DNA from: JBGPBY01 sp041481485 | GTDB lineage: Bacteria; Acidobacteriota; Terriglobia; 20CM-2-55-15 | Reading direction: 5' to 3' | DNA: 22,614 bases | NCBI GenBank assembly: GCA_041481485.1 | Contig: JBGPBY010000039.1 | Location: forward strand, 1-22,614 | Shown: piece after piece, positions 14,554-21,534 of the stretch | Layout: every line of letters begins with the position of its first letter | How positions within the stretch are numbered: the stretch's first letter is position 1 | Program-made: the position numbers and the translations under genes | The notes under the pieces: model-generated | What the model was told of the DNA's origin: nothing | The model's input: only the letters and a program-made list of their open reading frames with translations | The model's database searches: none

Positions 14554-16275
14554 CTATTGAAATCGATTGGTGATCGGCATTCGGCGGTCGCGTCCGAATG
14601 CCCGGGGAGTGATCTTGACGCCGGGTGCGGCCTGTCTGCGTTTGTATTCATTCACGTCAACCAACCGCACCACGCGCCGGACCACGGCGGCATCGAATCC
14701 AAGGTCCATCATTTCGGAAATGCTTCGGTCTTCTTCGACATAAGCCTTGAGAATCGGATCCAGAACCTCATAGGGCGGGAGCGAATCGACATCAAGTTGG
14801 TTGGGCCGTAACTCTGCAGACGGCGGCTTCTCAATGATGGCGCGGGGAATTCGCACCCCGCATGCCTGCCGGTTGCAATACTCCGAGAGCCGGTAGACAG
14901 TGGTCTTCATGACGTCTTTGAGAACCGCAAATCCGCCGGCCATGTCTCCATATAAAGTGCAGTAGCCCGTGCTGATTTCGCTCTTGTTCCCGGTGCTGAG
15001 AACCAGCCATCCGAACTTATTGGAGAGCGACATCAGGAAATTGCCTCGAATGCGGGCCTGAAGATTTTCTTCAGTGACATCCGGACGGACATCTCGAAAC
15101 GCATCGCTGAGGGACTTCTTGTAGGATTCAAACACTTCGGTAATCGGAATTTGAATCAGTCGAATGCCCAGGTTCCGGCCGAGTTCCCTGGAATCGTCTA
15201 TGCTGCCGGCCGAAGAAAATTCTGACGGCATCATTACTCCCGTAACGTTTTCTTTGCCGAGAGCGTCGACGGCAATTGCCGCCGTGAGTGCCGAATCGAT
15301 TCCGCCGCTCAGTCCCAGCACCACTTTCTGAAATCCGTTTTTGCGGACATAGTCGCGAGTTCCAAGTATCAACGCGTGGTAAATTTCGGCATCGTCGGGC
15401 AGCGGGGCTTCGTCCGGCCTCATGGGGATCGGATCTCGATTCCGGACTCTCTCGGAAATTCCAATACTGGGAGAGGCGGCAGATGAAAGACCTTCACGCT
15501 GACGGCGGCGCGGATCATGCAGCCTGGAACGAAACACGGATTCGACGTCGAGATCTGCAATAATCAGGTCTTCGCCAAACTGCCGTCCGCGAACCAGGAT
15601 CTCACCGCCGGGATCGAAGATCATGCTGTCGCCATCAAATACCAGTTCGTCCTGACCGCCCACCAGATTGCAATAGGCAACAATAACGGTGTTGTCTCTC
15701 GCTCGCGCTGAAAGCATGCGCTCACGCCATTTGCGTTTTCCCGCGTGATAGGGAGATGACGAAATGTTGATGAGTACTTCGGCTCCGCCCGCAGCCTGCT
15801 CGACAAAGGGACCATCGGCATACCAGATATCCTCGCAAATGTTCACGCCGACGATGGCATCGCCAATCCGCACTGTCGGGCAATCGCGGCCGGCCTGAAA
15901 GTATCGGAATTCGTCAAAGACTCCGTAATTGGGCAGATACATTTTGTGATACACGGCCATGCGCTCGCCGTTGCAGACAATCGTGGCTGCGTTGAAGATG
16001 TCGTCTTTTCGATCCACGAAACCAATCACCGCGGTGATTCCGTGCGTGCGGGAAACCAGCTTTTCCATTGCCGCCATGTTTGCATCGATGAACTGCGGCT
16101 TCAGCAGCAGATCTTCAGGCGGGTAGCCGGTCAGAGCGAGTTCAGGAAAGACCACCAGGTCGGCCTGCAGCTTAATGGCGCGATCCGTCCATTCGGCAAT
16201 TTTTTCAGTATTTCCCTCGATGTCACCGACAGTTGCGTTGATCTGAGCCATTGCGAGCCGCAATGTCTTCTTCAT
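14554..16275 (-). CDS. nadE: Glutamine-dependent NAD+ synthetase
   Basis: This 573-residue, two-domain enzyme makes NAD+ from deamido-NAD+, ATP and glutamine, the last step of NAD biosynthesis. The N-terminal nitrilase-like glutaminase domain (about 1-260) has the catalytic triad E45 (VVFPELALTGYPPEDLL), K111 (YHKMYLPN) and C147 (VNICEDIW). The C-terminal synthetase domain begins near residue 295 and carries the ATP pyrophosphatase P-loop S323-G-G-I-D-S328. It also has LSTGNKSE and GDMAGGFAVLKDV, typical of the family. All catalytic residues are intact and the length is normal for the glutamine-dependent form. It stands alone on the minus strand, convergent with the RecA-fold gene and divergent from the small gene at 16375. 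No weak points were seen in the assignment. Confidence 0.97.
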   Translation of the reverse strand: MKKTLRLAMAQINATVGDIEGNTEKIAEWTDRAIKLQADLVVFPELALTGYPPEDLLLKPQFIDANMAAMEKLVSRTHGITAVIGFVDRKDDIFNAATIVCNGERMAVYHKMYLPNYGVFDEFRYFQAGRDCPTVRIGDAIVGVNICEDIWYADGPFVEQAAGGAEVLINISSSPYHAGKRKWRERMLSARARDNTVIVAYCNLVGGQDELVFDGDSMIFDPGGEILVRGRQFGEDLIIADLDVESVFRSRLHDPRRRQREGLSSAASPSIGISERVRNRDPIPMRPDEAPLPDDAEIYHALILGTRDYVRKNGFQKVVLGLSGGIDSALTAAIAVDALGKENVTGVMMPSEFSSAGSIDDSRELGRNLGIRLIQIPITEVFESYKKSLSDAFRDVRPDVTEENLQARIRGNFLMSLSNKFGWLVLSTGNKSEISTGYCTLYGDMAGGFAVLKDVMKTTVYRLSEYCNRQACGVRIPRAIIEKPPSAELRPNQLDVDSLPPYEVLDPILKAYVEEDRSISEMMDLGFDAAVVRRVVRLVDVNEYKRRQAAPGVKITPRAFGRDRRMPITNRFQ

Positions 16276-16374
16276 GAAAGCATCGTAACAGATGAAAGTT
16301 ACATGACTGACTATTTACAAAATTATTACGGTATGTTTCAATCCCTGGTCTTCCACACACGGAGGAACCTTCTC

Positions 16375-16680
16375 ATGGCGCGACTACCTAAAGACGTCCT
16401 TATTACGACTCAGCCTGTCCGCGTTTTTCCCAATGCAGATTATCTCTATCTGGAAATTTCGCGCGCCAACGTTCAGTACGACTGCAGGATGAAGATGGCG
16501 CGAAAAGGCGATCCGGCCCGCTCGCTTGATGTCGCCCGTGCGCTCGGCAAAACGATGCGGGAAGCCGAAGACAAATGTTATGAACGTGCGCTCGAGCGTT
16601 TCCCTCGCTTGCCGAGGCCTCCTTACATCAAGAAGGGTTCCGGCGTTTCCCGTACATTGCTGAAGACGACATCAGCCTGA
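16375..16680 (+). CDS. Small conserved-looking protein of unknown function
   Basis: This gene encodes 101 residues. The frame is open far upstream, antisense to nadE, but the ATG at 16375 is preceded by an excellent GGAGGA site at 16361-16366 (8-bp spacing), so I start there. The protein begins MARLPKDVLITTQPVRVFPN and is basic, with no signal peptide or membrane helix. It contains ADYLYLEISRANVQYDC, a basic helix (SLDVARALGKTMREAEDKCYERALERF) and a proline-rich turn (PRLPRPPYIKK). I do not recognise the family, and the two cysteines are not in a metal-binding pattern. It is divergent from nadE, with 99 bp between the starts. A large perfect hairpin begins 5 bp after its stop and could end its transcript. 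The gene is probably real on RBS evidence; the function is unknown. Confidence 0.6.
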   Translation: MARLPKDVLITTQPVRVFPNADYLYLEISRANVQYDCRMKMARKGDPARSLDVARALGKTMREAEDKCYERALERFPRLPRPPYIKKGSGVSRTLLKTTSA

Positions 16681-16684
16681 TGGC

Positions 16685-16784
16685 ACCCCCAAATGGCAAT
16701 TGAACAGTGAACATTGAACAATGAACATTTCTTCGGGGAAATGTTCATTGTTCAATGTTCACTGTTCAATTGCCATTTGGGGGT
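16685..16784. repeat. Perfect 47-bp inverted repeat made of TGAACA heptads
   Basis: The arms 16685-16731 and 16738-16784 are perfectly complementary over 47 bp with a 6-base loop (TTCGGG). Outer bases are ACCCCC/GGGGGT followed by AAATGGCAAT. Each arm then contains four TGAACA units spaced 7 bp apart (TGAACAG, TGAACAT, TGAACAA, TGAACAT). It lies 5 bp after the stop of the small gene and 115 bp before the DUF6152 gene. It could work as a strong transcription terminator in either direction, or be a mobile MITE/REP-like repeat. No long T-run follows on either strand. Confidence 0.9.
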
Positions 16785-16898
16785 CATAGAACAGCTACCC
16801 TTGTTTTCAATTCTCTAATATTTTGCAGCTTTGCCCACTTTGATAGAGAATGAGCGCCAGCAAAGTTGCCGCCATTAAAAGAATTTGGAGGTTTGCTT

Positions 16899-17315
16899 AT
16901 GAAACGCAGTACTCAGGTTGCGCTGTTGGTTCTCGTTTTGGCAGGTTTAGCAATTCCGGCATGGGCGCACCACTCGTTTGCAGCGTCCTACGACACGACG
17001 CCGGCAGGGGCAGTAACGGTTCAGGGAACCATTTTTGAAGTGCGGATCACGAACCCGCATTCGTGGTTTTTCATCGATGTTAAAGATCCCGCAACGGGAA
17101 AAGTGGACCGATGGTCCTTCGAGGCCGGTACCCCGAGCGGAATGATACGCAATGGATTCAAGCCGACGGAAATTAAGGCAGGAACTGTTGTCACGATCAA
17201 AGGCTTTCACGCCCGGGACCTCTCCGCCAAGGCGGGAATGTTGCAGCAGCTCATCACGGCCGATGGGAAAACTTATGGCATGTTCGGCCCACAGGAAGGC
17301 GCTGCCGGCCGCTGA
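16899..17315 (+). CDS. Secreted DUF6152 family protein
   Basis: This is a 138-residue exported protein. The start at the ATG at 16899 is set by GGAGG (16887-16891) 7 bp upstream and by a clean signal peptide, MKRSTQVALLVLVLAGLAIPAWA, cleaved before HHSF. The mature part has the DUF6152 pattern: AHHSFAASYD, then VTVQGTIFEVRITNPHSWFFIDVKD, a WSFEAGTPSGMIRNGF segment and GTVVTIKGFHARD. This suggests a small beta-barrel domain. The HHSF start after cleavage is usual for the family, whose function is unknown; periplasmic location is inferred from the signal peptide. The next gene begins 36 bp downstream on the same strand and is also secreted, so the two are probably an operon. Confidence 0.85.
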   Translation: MKRSTQVALLVLVLAGLAIPAWAHHSFAASYDTTPAGAVTVQGTIFEVRITNPHSWFFIDVKDPATGKVDRWSFEAGTPSGMIRNGFKPTEIKAGTVVTIKGFHARDLSAKAGMLQQLITADGKTYGMFGPQEGAAGR

Positions 17316-17351
17316 GAAGACAATCGGACTGGTTTGAAGGAGGACATCCTC

Positions 17352-18179
17352 ATGAAAAAACTTTGGATTCGGACGCTGTTATTGGTTGCGATTTTGCTTG
17401 CGACGCAGTACGCCGTCGTCCGTGCACAGCAACGGGGGACCGCTCCAGCCGCTGCTCCGTCATCTTCGGCTGCAAATTCGCCTTCAAATAATGCCGTTAC
17501 GCGCATGGCTGATGGTCATCCGGATTTATCCGGCGTGTGGTGGGGCGGCGCGGATGTCGGCGGCCGTGGCGGACCGGGAGGAGGAGGACGCGGCGGCGCC
17601 AGGGGAACACCGGCTCCTTCATATGCAAGCCTGTATAAACCGGAGGCGGCAGAAAGAGCCAAAAAACTAAGTGACAAGGATGATCCGGCACTGAAATGCA
17701 TTCCGACGGCCTTCGGGACGTTGAACGTGAGTCTCTACAGCGTCGGCGCCGTCGGACAAATTATCTCAACGCCGAAATTTGTGGTGATGCTGCAGGAGAC
17801 CTATCATGGCTTTCAGCTGATCCCGGCAGACGGACGGCCTCATCGCAATGACATACCTCCGGCCTACCGCGGGGATTCCGTCGGTCGTTGGGAAGGCGAT
17901 GTCTTCGTCGTGGATACCACCAACTACACCGACAACACATGGATGTTCGCGGAAGGGCGGGTGTCATTCCATTCCGATGCGCTGCACGTGGTGGAACGCT
18001 ATCATCGCATCGATAAGAACACGCTGGAAATTGAAGCCACCATCGAAGATCCGAAGGTGTTGACCGGTCCGTGGATTGTTCCAAAGCAGACGCTGGTGCT
18101 CGCTCCATTCGATCAAATCATGGCGCTGGCCTGTGTGGGTAGCGAGTCCGATGCCCTCATGCAGGGAGCGTCCAAATAA
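17352..18179 (+). CDS. Secreted protein with PDLSGVW motif, unknown function
   Basis: This 275-residue protein starts at the ATG at 17352, with AAGGAGGA 7 bp upstream. A signal peptide (MKKLWIRTLLLVAILLATQ to about VRAQQ) is followed by an Ala/Ser/Pro-rich linker. Next come GHPDLSGVWWGG (about 61-72) and a strongly glycine/arginine-rich stretch (about 73-90). The remaining domain contains LKCIPTAFG, VVMLQETYHGFQLI, WEGDVFVVDTTNYTDNTW, and a lipocalin-like VERYHRIDKNTLEIEATIEDP. PDLSGVW leads many secreted acidobacterial proteins of unknown function; that taxonomic remark is from general knowledge. It pairs with the DUF6152 gene 36 bp upstream. The role is unknown, and a periplasmic or surface ligand-binding protein is a guess. 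Confidence 0.75.
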   Translation: MKKLWIRTLLLVAILLATQYAVVRAQQRGTAPAAAPSSSAANSPSNNAVTRMADGHPDLSGVWWGGADVGGRGGPGGGGRGGARGTPAPSYASLYKPEAAERAKKLSDKDDPALKCIPTAFGTLNVSLYSVGAVGQIISTPKFVVMLQETYHGFQLIPADGRPHRNDIPPAYRGDSVGRWEGDVFVVDTTNYTDNTWMFAEGRVSFHSDALHVVERYHRIDKNTLEIEATIEDPKVLTGPWIVPKQTLVLAPFDQIMALACVGSESDALMQGASK

Positions 18180-18274
18180 AATCGCAAGAGGCTTGGACAA
18201 CATAGGAGTGGATGAAGAAAGTGAAGTGAGCAATCCGATTACCGGGTCGCGGTTCAGTTTGAAATTTGCGACGG

Positions 18275-18438
18275 CGTCCCACTGTAGGCGCGGTCTATGA
18301 GCGGAGCGAATGCAAGCCCGCGGGCGCAGCCATCAAGCAATTTCCGCGCACAATCTCTCGTTTTATGGATTCCCAATTCGAGGAATCCCACAGTCTGACA
18401 AACTGTGCGCGGTCATAGACCGCGCCTACAGTGGGACG
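18275..18438. repeat. MITE/REP-like element with 26-bp perfect inverted repeats
   Basis: This lies in the 348-bp gene-free stretch between 18180 and 18527. Arms 18275-18300 (starting CGTCCCACTGTAGGCGCGG) and 18413-18438 are perfect reverse complements over 26 bp, enclosing 112 bp. Nested hairpins lie inside: CCGCGCACA (18344-18352) with TGTGCGCGG (18404-18412), and GGATTCC (18367-18373) with GGAATCC (18382-18388). GCGCGGTC/GACCGCGC (18407-18425) is a hairpin of its own. No open frame with a start and ribosome site is seen. CGATTACCGG occurs on both sides (18236-18245 and 18437-18446). Confidence 0.8.
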
Positions 18439-18467
18439 ATTACCGGCGTGAACCAGCAGAGTATGGA

Positions 18468-18496
18468 TTGACACAATGCTTTTCTGTGTATAGCAT
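18468..18496 (+). promoter_or_regulatory. Putative promoter of Rrf2 gene
   Basis: A consensus TTGACA -35 (18468-18473) is followed by TAGCAT (18491-18496, 17-bp spacer) or TATAGC (18489-18494, 15-bp spacer). AATGCT (18475-18480) and AGCATT (18492-18497) form an inverted repeat across the spacer that could be an operator. The predicted 5' leader is about 25 bases. Confidence 0.5.
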
Positions 18497-18527
18497 TTCT
18501 CTAGTAATTTAATAGGCTAATAATTGA

Positions 18528-18986
18528 ATGCTGTCCATGAAAGCAAAATACGGGCTGCGGGCGCTGACGGTCCTGGCAAGGCGGTACGGTCAGGGACCGG
18601 TGCTGATTTCGGATATGTCCAGCGGCGAGAAAATTCCCCATAAGTTTCTCGAACTGATCCTGCTGGACCTCAAACGCCAGGGAATTCTGCAGAGTAAAAA
18701 GGGAAAAGGCGGCGGCTATCTTCTCAGCAAATCGCCAGGATCCATCTCCGTGGGCGAAATTATCCGCACGCTGGACGGCCCTCTGGCACTGCTTCCCTGC
18801 GTGAGTCAGTCCGCTTACCGGCCATGCGAAGAGTGCATCGACGAAACCACCTGCGGCATCCGCAGCGTCATGAAGGAAGTACGCGACGTCACCTCAAACA
18901 TTCTGGACAATACCTCGCTCCAGCAGCTGGTTGATGGCAGCCGGTTCGCCCCCGACGACACCCGCCCCGTGATGTACCACATCTGA
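18528..18986 (+). CDS. Rrf2 family transcriptional regulator with four cysteines
   Basis: This DNA-binding regulator has 152 residues. The N-terminus MLSMKAKYGLRALTVLARRYG and the winged helix (ISDMSSGEKIPHKFLELILLDLKRQGILQSKKGKGGG, read in parts) are classic Rrf2. The effector region has C91, C100, C103 and C109 (PC-x8-C-x2-C-x5-C). Three or more cysteines here typically hold an Fe-S cluster in IscR, NsrR and RsrR; CymR-type members instead sense sulfur supply through a partner protein. The ATG at 18528 is preferred over the in-frame ATG at 18537 because MLSMKAKY is a common Rrf2 start; neither has a ribosome site. It stands directly upstream of a TonB receptor and a sulfate-binding protein, so it probably controls sulfur or Fe-S supply. 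The ligand is unproven. Confidence 0.9.
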   Translation: MLSMKAKYGLRALTVLARRYGQGPVLISDMSSGEKIPHKFLELILLDLKRQGILQSKKGKGGGYLLSKSPGSISVGEIIRTLDGPLALLPCVSQSAYRPCEECIDETTCGIRSVMKEVRDVTSNILDNTSLQQLVDGSRFAPDDTRPVMYHI

Positions 18987-19001
18987 TTTCTAAAAGAACG
19001 C

Positions 19002-19030
19002 TTGACAGTGCGTCCCGATCTCGACATTAT
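19002..19030 (+). promoter_or_regulatory. Putative promoter of TonB receptor operon
   Basis: TTGACA (19002-19007) and CATTAT (19025-19030) are separated by 17 bp, giving a near-consensus sigma70 promoter. The start point would be near 19037, leaving a leader of about 90 bases before the ATG at 19127. The AT-rich stretch 19027-19060 overlaps the -10 and start point and is a candidate Rrf2 binding area. Confidence 0.55.
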
Positions 19031-19074
19031 TAGACTATTAAGTCGATAGGGTTAATAGAAGTGAAGCATTAAGT

Positions 19075-19092
19075 ACTAACCAAACTAACCAA
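19075..19092 (+). repeat. Tandem 9-bp direct repeat in 5' leader
   Basis: ACTAACCAA is repeated twice without a spacer (19075-19083 and 19084-19092) in the leader of the TonB receptor gene. It ends 34 bp before the start codon. It could be a regulator or RNA-binding site; nothing in the sequence decides which. Confidence 0.6.
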
Positions 19093-19126
19093 TACGGAAA
19101 GTTCCTCTCACGAAAGAAACAAAACC

Positions 19127-21523
19127 ATGAAAGCTCATATATTCAGCGCCGCACTCCTGGTCGCGTTCGTATTCGTCCATGAATTGTCCGCTCAATCCAT
19201 TCCCTCAACTTCCCCTCAGGGAATCGAACTTCCGGACACCCCACCCCAGGTAGAAAACTCCGCACAACCTCCGCTGCAGACAAAGGATGAAATGACCGTC
19301 ACCGCCCGGCGTGTTGAAGAAGAAGCGCAGGATGTTCCCATTCCGCTGTCGGTACTGAGTGGCGACCTGATTGAAAAGTCCGGAGACTTCAACGTGAATC
19401 GATTGAAGGAACTGATTCCCACCGTACAGTTCTATTCCACCAATCCGCGAAACTCCGCGATCAACATCCGGGGCTTGGGTGCACCTTACGGTCTGACAAA
19501 TGATGGTATTGAACCGGGCGTCGGTCTCTACATTGACGGAGTCTTCTATGCGCGCCCCGCCTCGGCGACGCTGGATTTTCTCGACGTCGAACGCATTGAA
19601 GTTCTGCGCGGACCACAGGGAACGCTGTTCGGTAAGAACACTACCGCGGGAGCGATCAATGTCACAACGCGGCGGCCGAGTTTTACACCCACTACAGATA
19701 TCGAAATTTCCGGCGGCAACCGCGGATTTATTCAAGCGAAAGGATCGGTATCCGGTCCGCTCGGAAAGAGCGTGGCCGCACGATTGTCGTTTTCGGGAAC
19801 TCAGCGCGACGGCTTTTTTGTCAACACTCGAACCGGCGACGACGTCAATGATCTCAACAATCAGGGCATTCGTGGTCAAGTTCTGTTTATCGCGTCCAGC
19901 AATGTTGTGATTCTGGCATCGGCGGATTACACGCGCCAGCGCGCGAAGTGCTGCACGCAGGTTGTCGCAGGTGTGGCGCCGACTCTGCGCGCATCCAATC
20001 GGCAATTTGGGCAGATCGCCGCCGATCTCGCATACACACCTCCCAGTTTCAACGCGTTTGATCGCCGCACCGATGTGGACACGCCGATCCGCGCGAATCA
20101 GGATCTCGGCGGGGCTGCACTGAACATCGACTGGAAAATCGGGGCCGGACAGTTGACGTCGACCACCGCATGGAGAAGCTGGAACTGGAAACCCTCCAAT
20201 GATCGAGACTTCATCGGCTTGCCAATAACCACTGTTTCAGCGGGGACGTCCAAACAGCATCAGTGGACACAGGAAGTCCGCTATGCGGCGCCGTTAACGC
20301 AAGGCGTCAACTATGTGGCCGGAGTGTTTCTGTATCGCCAGGCGATCGATTCCGATCCGGCGATCAAACAGGAGCAAGGTTCGGCGGCTGCCAGGTTTCT
20401 GCTGGCTCCCAGTACCAATGCATCAACGCCTGGGCTGCTGGATGGATACGGCTTCAACCAGTATTTGAATTACACCAATACCAACGCGGCGCTTTTCGGA
20501 CAGCTGGAATGGTCGATCACCGATCGGTTTCACGTTACGCCGGGCCTGCGTTTCAACTACGACACGAAAAACGTAAATTTTGATCAGCAGGTCTATGGAG
20601 GTCTTCAGACCACGAATTCGGCCCTTGTCAGCCTCCAGCAATCGGTCCTCGCACCTCAGGCATACAAGGCGAACGTCGACAACAACAATTTGTCCGGGCA
20701 GGTCACGTTGTCCTACCGAATCTCGGAAAATGTAAACGGCTATTCGACATACTCCACGGGATACAAATCGGTGGGACTCAACACCGGTGGGGTTCCGACG
20801 GATTCTTCCAATCAGCCGGTTCTTTCTGCTGCAGTGATCAAGCCTGAAGACGTTCGCAACTACGAAGTCGGACTGAAGACGCAGCCACTTCGAAGTGTCA
20901 CGGCAAACTTCACAGCGTTTGATACCGAAATCAAAAACTTTCAGGCGCAAGTGACAAACGGAAGTGTGGGAGTCATCCGTGGATACCTCGCCAATGCCCG
21001 CAAGGTTCGCGTGCGCGGCACTGAATTCGACGGCAATCTTAAGGTGAACGAACGGCTCTCGTTCTACACGGCCGCGGCCTACACGCTTGGCAAATACGCG
21101 TCGTTCACCGACGCGCCTCCCTCGCTGGAACACACCGGCGGACCTCAGTTCGAAGATATATCGGGATCCGTGCTGCCAGGAATTTCCAGGTGGGCCGCAT
21201 CGCTCGGAGGAGAATATTCAGCACCGGCAACTTTTCTGGGCCATACCGGCAGCGTGTTCGGCGCTTTCGACGGCAGCGCCCGTTCGCGATTTTCCTCCAG
21301 CGCAACGTATTCGAAGTATCTCGTCGTCAGCGGATATGCCTTGCTGAATACGCGAATCGGATTCCGCGCGGCAGACAACTGGACGGTATTTCTGTGGGCG
21401 CGCAATCTGCTCAACAGAGACTACTACGAGTTGTTGTCTGCGGCGCCCGGCAATACAGGTCTGATTGTGGGCCAGCCCGGCGATCCGCGAACCTTTGGAC
21501 TGACGCTGAAGAAAAGCTTCTAA
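19127..21523 (+). CDS. TonB-dependent outer-membrane receptor
   Basis: This 798-residue receptor has a signal peptide (MKAHIFSAALLVAFVFVHELSA) and a TonB-box-like DEMTVTA at 54-60. A complete plug domain follows (about 65-180), with VPIPLSVLSG, INIRGLG, YIDGVFYARP, VERIEVLRGPQGTLFGKNTTAGAINV. The rest is a 22-stranded-type beta barrel ending in FGLTLKKSF, with the terminal aromatic residue needed for outer-membrane insertion. Such receptors import scarce ligands (siderophores, cobalamin, sugars, sulfate esters) using TonB-ExbBD energy. The plug resembles the iron/catechol-type subgroup, but the gene neighbour is a sulfate-binding protein 11 bp downstream and an Rrf2 regulator upstream, so an organosulfur or other sulfur ligand is inferred. 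No clear ribosome site is visible. Confidence 0.94.
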   Translation: MKAHIFSAALLVAFVFVHELSAQSIPSTSPQGIELPDTPPQVENSAQPPLQTKDEMTVTARRVEEEAQDVPIPLSVLSGDLIEKSGDFNVNRLKELIPTVQFYSTNPRNSAINIRGLGAPYGLTNDGIEPGVGLYIDGVFYARPASATLDFLDVERIEVLRGPQGTLFGKNTTAGAINVTTRRPSFTPTTDIEISGGNRGFIQAKGSVSGPLGKSVAARLSFSGTQRDGFFVNTRTGDDVNDLNNQGIRGQVLFIASSNVVILASADYTRQRAKCCTQVVAGVAPTLRASNRQFGQIAADLAYTPPSFNAFDRRTDVDTPIRANQDLGGAALNIDWKIGAGQLTSTTAWRSWNWKPSNDRDFIGLPITTVSAGTSKQHQWTQEVRYAAPLTQGVNYVAGVFLYRQAIDSDPAIKQEQGSAAARFLLAPSTNASTPGLLDGYGFNQYLNYTNTNAALFGQLEWSITDRFHVTPGLRFNYDTKNVNFDQQVYGGLQTTNSALVSLQQSVLAPQAYKANVDNNNLSGQVTLSYRISENVNGYSTYSTGYKSVGLNTGGVPTDSSNQPVLSAAVIKPEDVRNYEVGLKTQPLRSVTANFTAFDTEIKNFQAQVTNGSVGVIRGYLANARKVRVRGTEFDGNLKVNERLSFYTAAAYTLGKYASFTDAPPSLEHTGGPQFEDISGSVLPGISRWAASLGGEYSAPATFLGHTGSVFGAFDGSARSRFSSSATYSKYLVVSGYALLNTRIGFRAADNWTVFLWARNLLNRDYYELLSAAPGNTGLIVGQPGDPRTFGLTLKKSF

Positions 21524-21534
21524 GGAATTGTGAA

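Noticed and set aside
15946..16374. N-terminal extension of the 16375 gene
   Set aside because: The extra 143 codons are antisense to nadE; the GGAGGA site 8 bp before the ATG at 16375 marks the real start.
16701..16768. CRISPR-like short repeats
   Set aside because: The TGAACA units are 7-bp tandem repeats inside one palindrome, with no spacers and no cas genes.
21190..21534. N-terminal extension of the sulfate-binding protein
   Set aside because: It overlaps the end of the TonB receptor out of frame; a signal peptide and ribosome site begin at 21535.
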